A stretch of 49,876 nt of DNA from Ferrithrix thermotolerans DSM 19514 (GTDB taxonomy: Bacteria > Actinomycetota > Acidimicrobiia > Acidimicrobiales > Ilumatobacteraceae): the NCBI GenBank assembly GCA_945861025.1, contig CAMASN010000020.1:1-49876 (forward strand), in the 5' to 3' direction. Shown piece by piece: positions 48,238 through 49,876 of this stretch. The notes under the pieces were generated by a model. That model saw nothing but the letters and a program-made list of their open reading frames with translations, had not been told where the DNA came from and did not search any database. How positions within the stretch are numbered: the first letter of the stretch is position 1; every line of letters starts with the position of its first letter. The position numbers and the translations under genes were made by a program.

Positions 48238-49649
48238 GCCATTCGCGCGGAGAGTTCGCCGTACCGCGCGCGCACGGCTCGGGCCGCATCGGCGGTGACG
48301 GATTCGGACCTCGGTACCGAACGGGTACCGCCAAGTCCCCAGCGTCGCGCAACCTCTGAAGGATCAATTTGCTGCAACACAGCGGCGGCCTGCACAGCAG
48401 CGCCCGTGGCCACTGCTTGATCGGCATCGGCCACGACAACGTCGAGCTCGCACAGATCGGCAAACGACTGCGCCGCAGCAACCGAACGCGAACCGCCGCC
48501 CACCAAAATGACCCGACGCAGATCGGGAACATGCTCCCGCAACGCATCGAGACCATCGAGTAGTCCGCACACAACACCCTCAACTGCCGCACGAGCGATC
48601 TGCTCGCGCGTGGCATCCGAGCGAATGCCGCTGAACACGCCGGTGCCCTTGGGGCGATTGGGCGTGCGCTCACCATCGAAATAGGGCAACAGCGTGACGC
48701 CACCGGCACCAAGCGGGGCCGCCATTGTTAATGCATCGAGGCCTGCGTGATCTACGCCAAGCAAACGCGCCACGGTGTCGGTGACCTTGGTGGCATTCAG
48801 CGTGCACACCAACGGCAGGTAGCGACCGGTGGCGTCGGCGAAACCGGCGACCACTCCGGTGGCGTCGGCCGTGGCCGTGTTAGACACCGAGTAGACCGTG
48901 CCCGATGTGCCGAGCGAGACCACCGCATCGCCAGGCTGCAAAGCCAGGCCCAACGCTGCTGCCATGTTGTCGCCGGTGCCCGGCGCAACAACCGCGTCGC
49001 CCCATGTGCCCGCCGCCTCGAGCGGGCCAAGTACGCGAGGAACCACACCTAACCAGTCGAGGTCCTTATCAATGATCGACAGCAAATCCCAGCAGTATTC
49101 GCCGGTGGCCGCCGACCAGTATCCGGTGCCACTGGCATCGCCACGATCGGTAACCATCGCACCGGTGAGTCGATAGGTCATCCAGTCGTGCGGCAACAGC
49201 ACGTGAGCGAGGCGCGCCCAGTTGTCGGGCTCAGAGCGATGCAACCACGAGAGCTTGGCGATCGTGAACGCCGCCACAGGCACGCTGCCGCACGCCGCAG
49301 CCCAATCAGCAGCACCGCCGGGCAACTGCTTGAGGAGCCAGCCGGCATCGGGTGCTGTCTCGGTGTCGTTCCACAGCTTCGCATCGCGAATGACGACACC
49401 AACGCTGTCGAGCGCGACCATGCCGTGCTGTTGCCCAGCCACGCTGATTGCCCCCACCGTGGGAGCGCCAACGTCTTGCCATGCCCCCTCGAACGCAGAC
49501 CACCATGACTGCGGGTCTTGTTCGCTGCGAGGCGGAGTGGTAGACGGATGCGGCCGCGACCCAGCGGCCACAACCTCGCCGCTGTCGAGATCGCGAATCT
49601 CAACCTTGGTGGCCTGGGTAGACGAGTCGATACCGGCAATGAGAGTCAT
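48234..49649 (-). CDS. xylB: Xylulokinase
   Basis: A 471-residue FGGY-family sugar kinase phosphorylating D-xylulose. The N-terminal ATPase lobe begins LIAGIDSSTQATKVE. The substrate motif AGQQHGMVALD (about 72-82) is typical of XylB. APGTGDNMAAALGL holds the catalytic Asp, and VILVGGGSRSVAAAQ is the C-terminal FGGY/ATP signature. It starts three bases after the xylA stop, so the two form a xylose operon. Confidence 0.94.
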   Translation of the reverse strand: MTLIAGIDSSTQATKVEIRDLDSGEVVAAGSRPHPSTTPPRSEQDPQSWWSAFEGAWQDVGAPTVGAISVAGQQHGMVALDSVGVVIRDAKLWNDTETAPDAGWLLKQLPGGAADWAAACGSVPVAAFTIAKLSWLHRSEPDNWARLAHVLLPHDWMTYRLTGAMVTDRGDASGTGYWSAATGEYCWDLLSIIDKDLDWLGVVPRVLGPLEAAGTWGDAVVAPGTGDNMAAALGLALQPGDAVVSLGTSGTVYSVSNTATADATGVVAGFADATGRYLPLVCTLNATKVTDTVARLLGVDHAGLDALTMAAPLGAGGVTLLPYFDGERTPNRPKGTGVFSGIRSDATREQIARAAVEGVVCGLLDGLDALREHVPDLRRVILVGGGSRSVAAAQSFADLCELDVVVADADQAVATGAAVQAAAVLQQIDPSEVARRWGLGGTRSVPRSESVTADAARAVRARYGELSARMA

Positions 49650-49652
49650 GCT

Positions 49653-49876
49653 TCAGCGCACCCCAAGCAAAAGTTCGGTCACGAGTTGATCCAGACGTTC
49701 GTGTCCGTAGCCGCGTTCGGCAAGTGCCTGCGGATCGAAAGAGGACGAAACGATGTCGTTGATGCCCGCCGACGTGGCACCCAACGGCGAGGTTGGGATC
49801 TGCTGTTCGCCAAGGCCTGCGGCCACGAGCGCTTCTTGAATGTCGGCGTCGCGCCGAAAGCGTTCGGCCTTGTCGG
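49653..49876 (-). CDS. xylA: Xylose isomerase, C-terminal fragment (cut by window edge)
   Basis: The last 74 residues of a xylose isomerase, which interconverts D-xylose and D-xylulose. Its 5' end lies beyond base 49876. The C-terminal ERGYGHERLDQLVTELLLG closely follows the actinobacterial XylA tail pattern ARGYGxEALDQLxxEHLLG. The rest of the catalytic barrel is not visible here, so identity rests on this tail and the immediate xylB neighbour. Confidence 0.85.
   Translation of the reverse strand, partial: DKAERFRRDADIQEALVAAGLGEQQIPTSPLGATSAGINDIVSSSFDPQALAERGYGHERLDQLVTELLLGVR

Overview
The window is a bacterial chromosome segment of roughly 60% GC, densely coding with no intergenic gap over 300 bases, and with no rRNA, tRNA, insertion sequence, prophage or CRISPR array that I can see. 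The gene set points to an actinomycete outside the classical high-GC genera. The markers are a GuaB1-type GMP reductase with CBS domains, a DUF3151 protein, a small GRHRR-type protein, a mitochondrial-size aconitase, a class E/F-like sortase, PII with Tyr51, and many start codons sitting 6-9 nt after a TANNNT box (leaderless). An Acidimicrobiia-like lineage is my best guess; this is inference, not proof.

Layout. 1-3710 (+): 3' part of a zinc alcohol dehydrogenase, a LarA/DUF2088 protein and a PlsC-type acyltransferase. 3868-10521 (-): gltB-gltD (glutamate synthase) followed by a LysM lipoprotein. 10647-14578: a crotonase, a nitroreductase overlapping a ComB-like phosphatase, a PhzF-like protein and a HutC-type GntR regulator. 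14608-17628 (+): a strong promoter with two direct repeats, aconitase, and a second nitroreductase. 17657-27161 (-): an alaS-ruvX-mltG-aroE-aroC-aroK-aroB run, almost all joined by 4-bp overlaps, ending in a secreted repeat-plus-sortase protein. 27235-27960 (+): a cysteine-rich protein.

28037-34981 (-): small GRHRR protein, typA, then the most unusual gene (30062-32770), then amt and glnB. That gene is a CPA2 cation/proton antiporter fused to the C-terminal half of GlnD (adaptor, degenerate HD-like region, two ACT domains), with the nucleotidyltransferase domain absent. In other actinobacteria amt and glnB are followed by glnD, so this locus looks like a nitrogen-sensing antiporter occupying glnD's usual company. 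I regard it as the best candidate for an undescribed system.

35231-40050: a GH13 glucosidase, an orphan ParA, RNase D, rhodanese, MobA and DUF3151. 40123-47650: a small membrane protein, two alpha/beta hydrolases, a histidine phosphatase, an M18 aminopeptidase, guaB1-cmk-plsC and Sua5. 47677-49876 (-): xylA (partial), xylB and an orphan J-domain protein.

How the genes work together: ammonium enters through Amt under PII control and is assimilated by GltBD, and the antiporter-GlnD fusion may couple cation or ammonium efflux to nitrogen status. The aro run makes chorismate from DAHP-derived intermediates except for the AroQ and AroA steps. XylA/XylB feed xylose into the pentose phosphate pathway.
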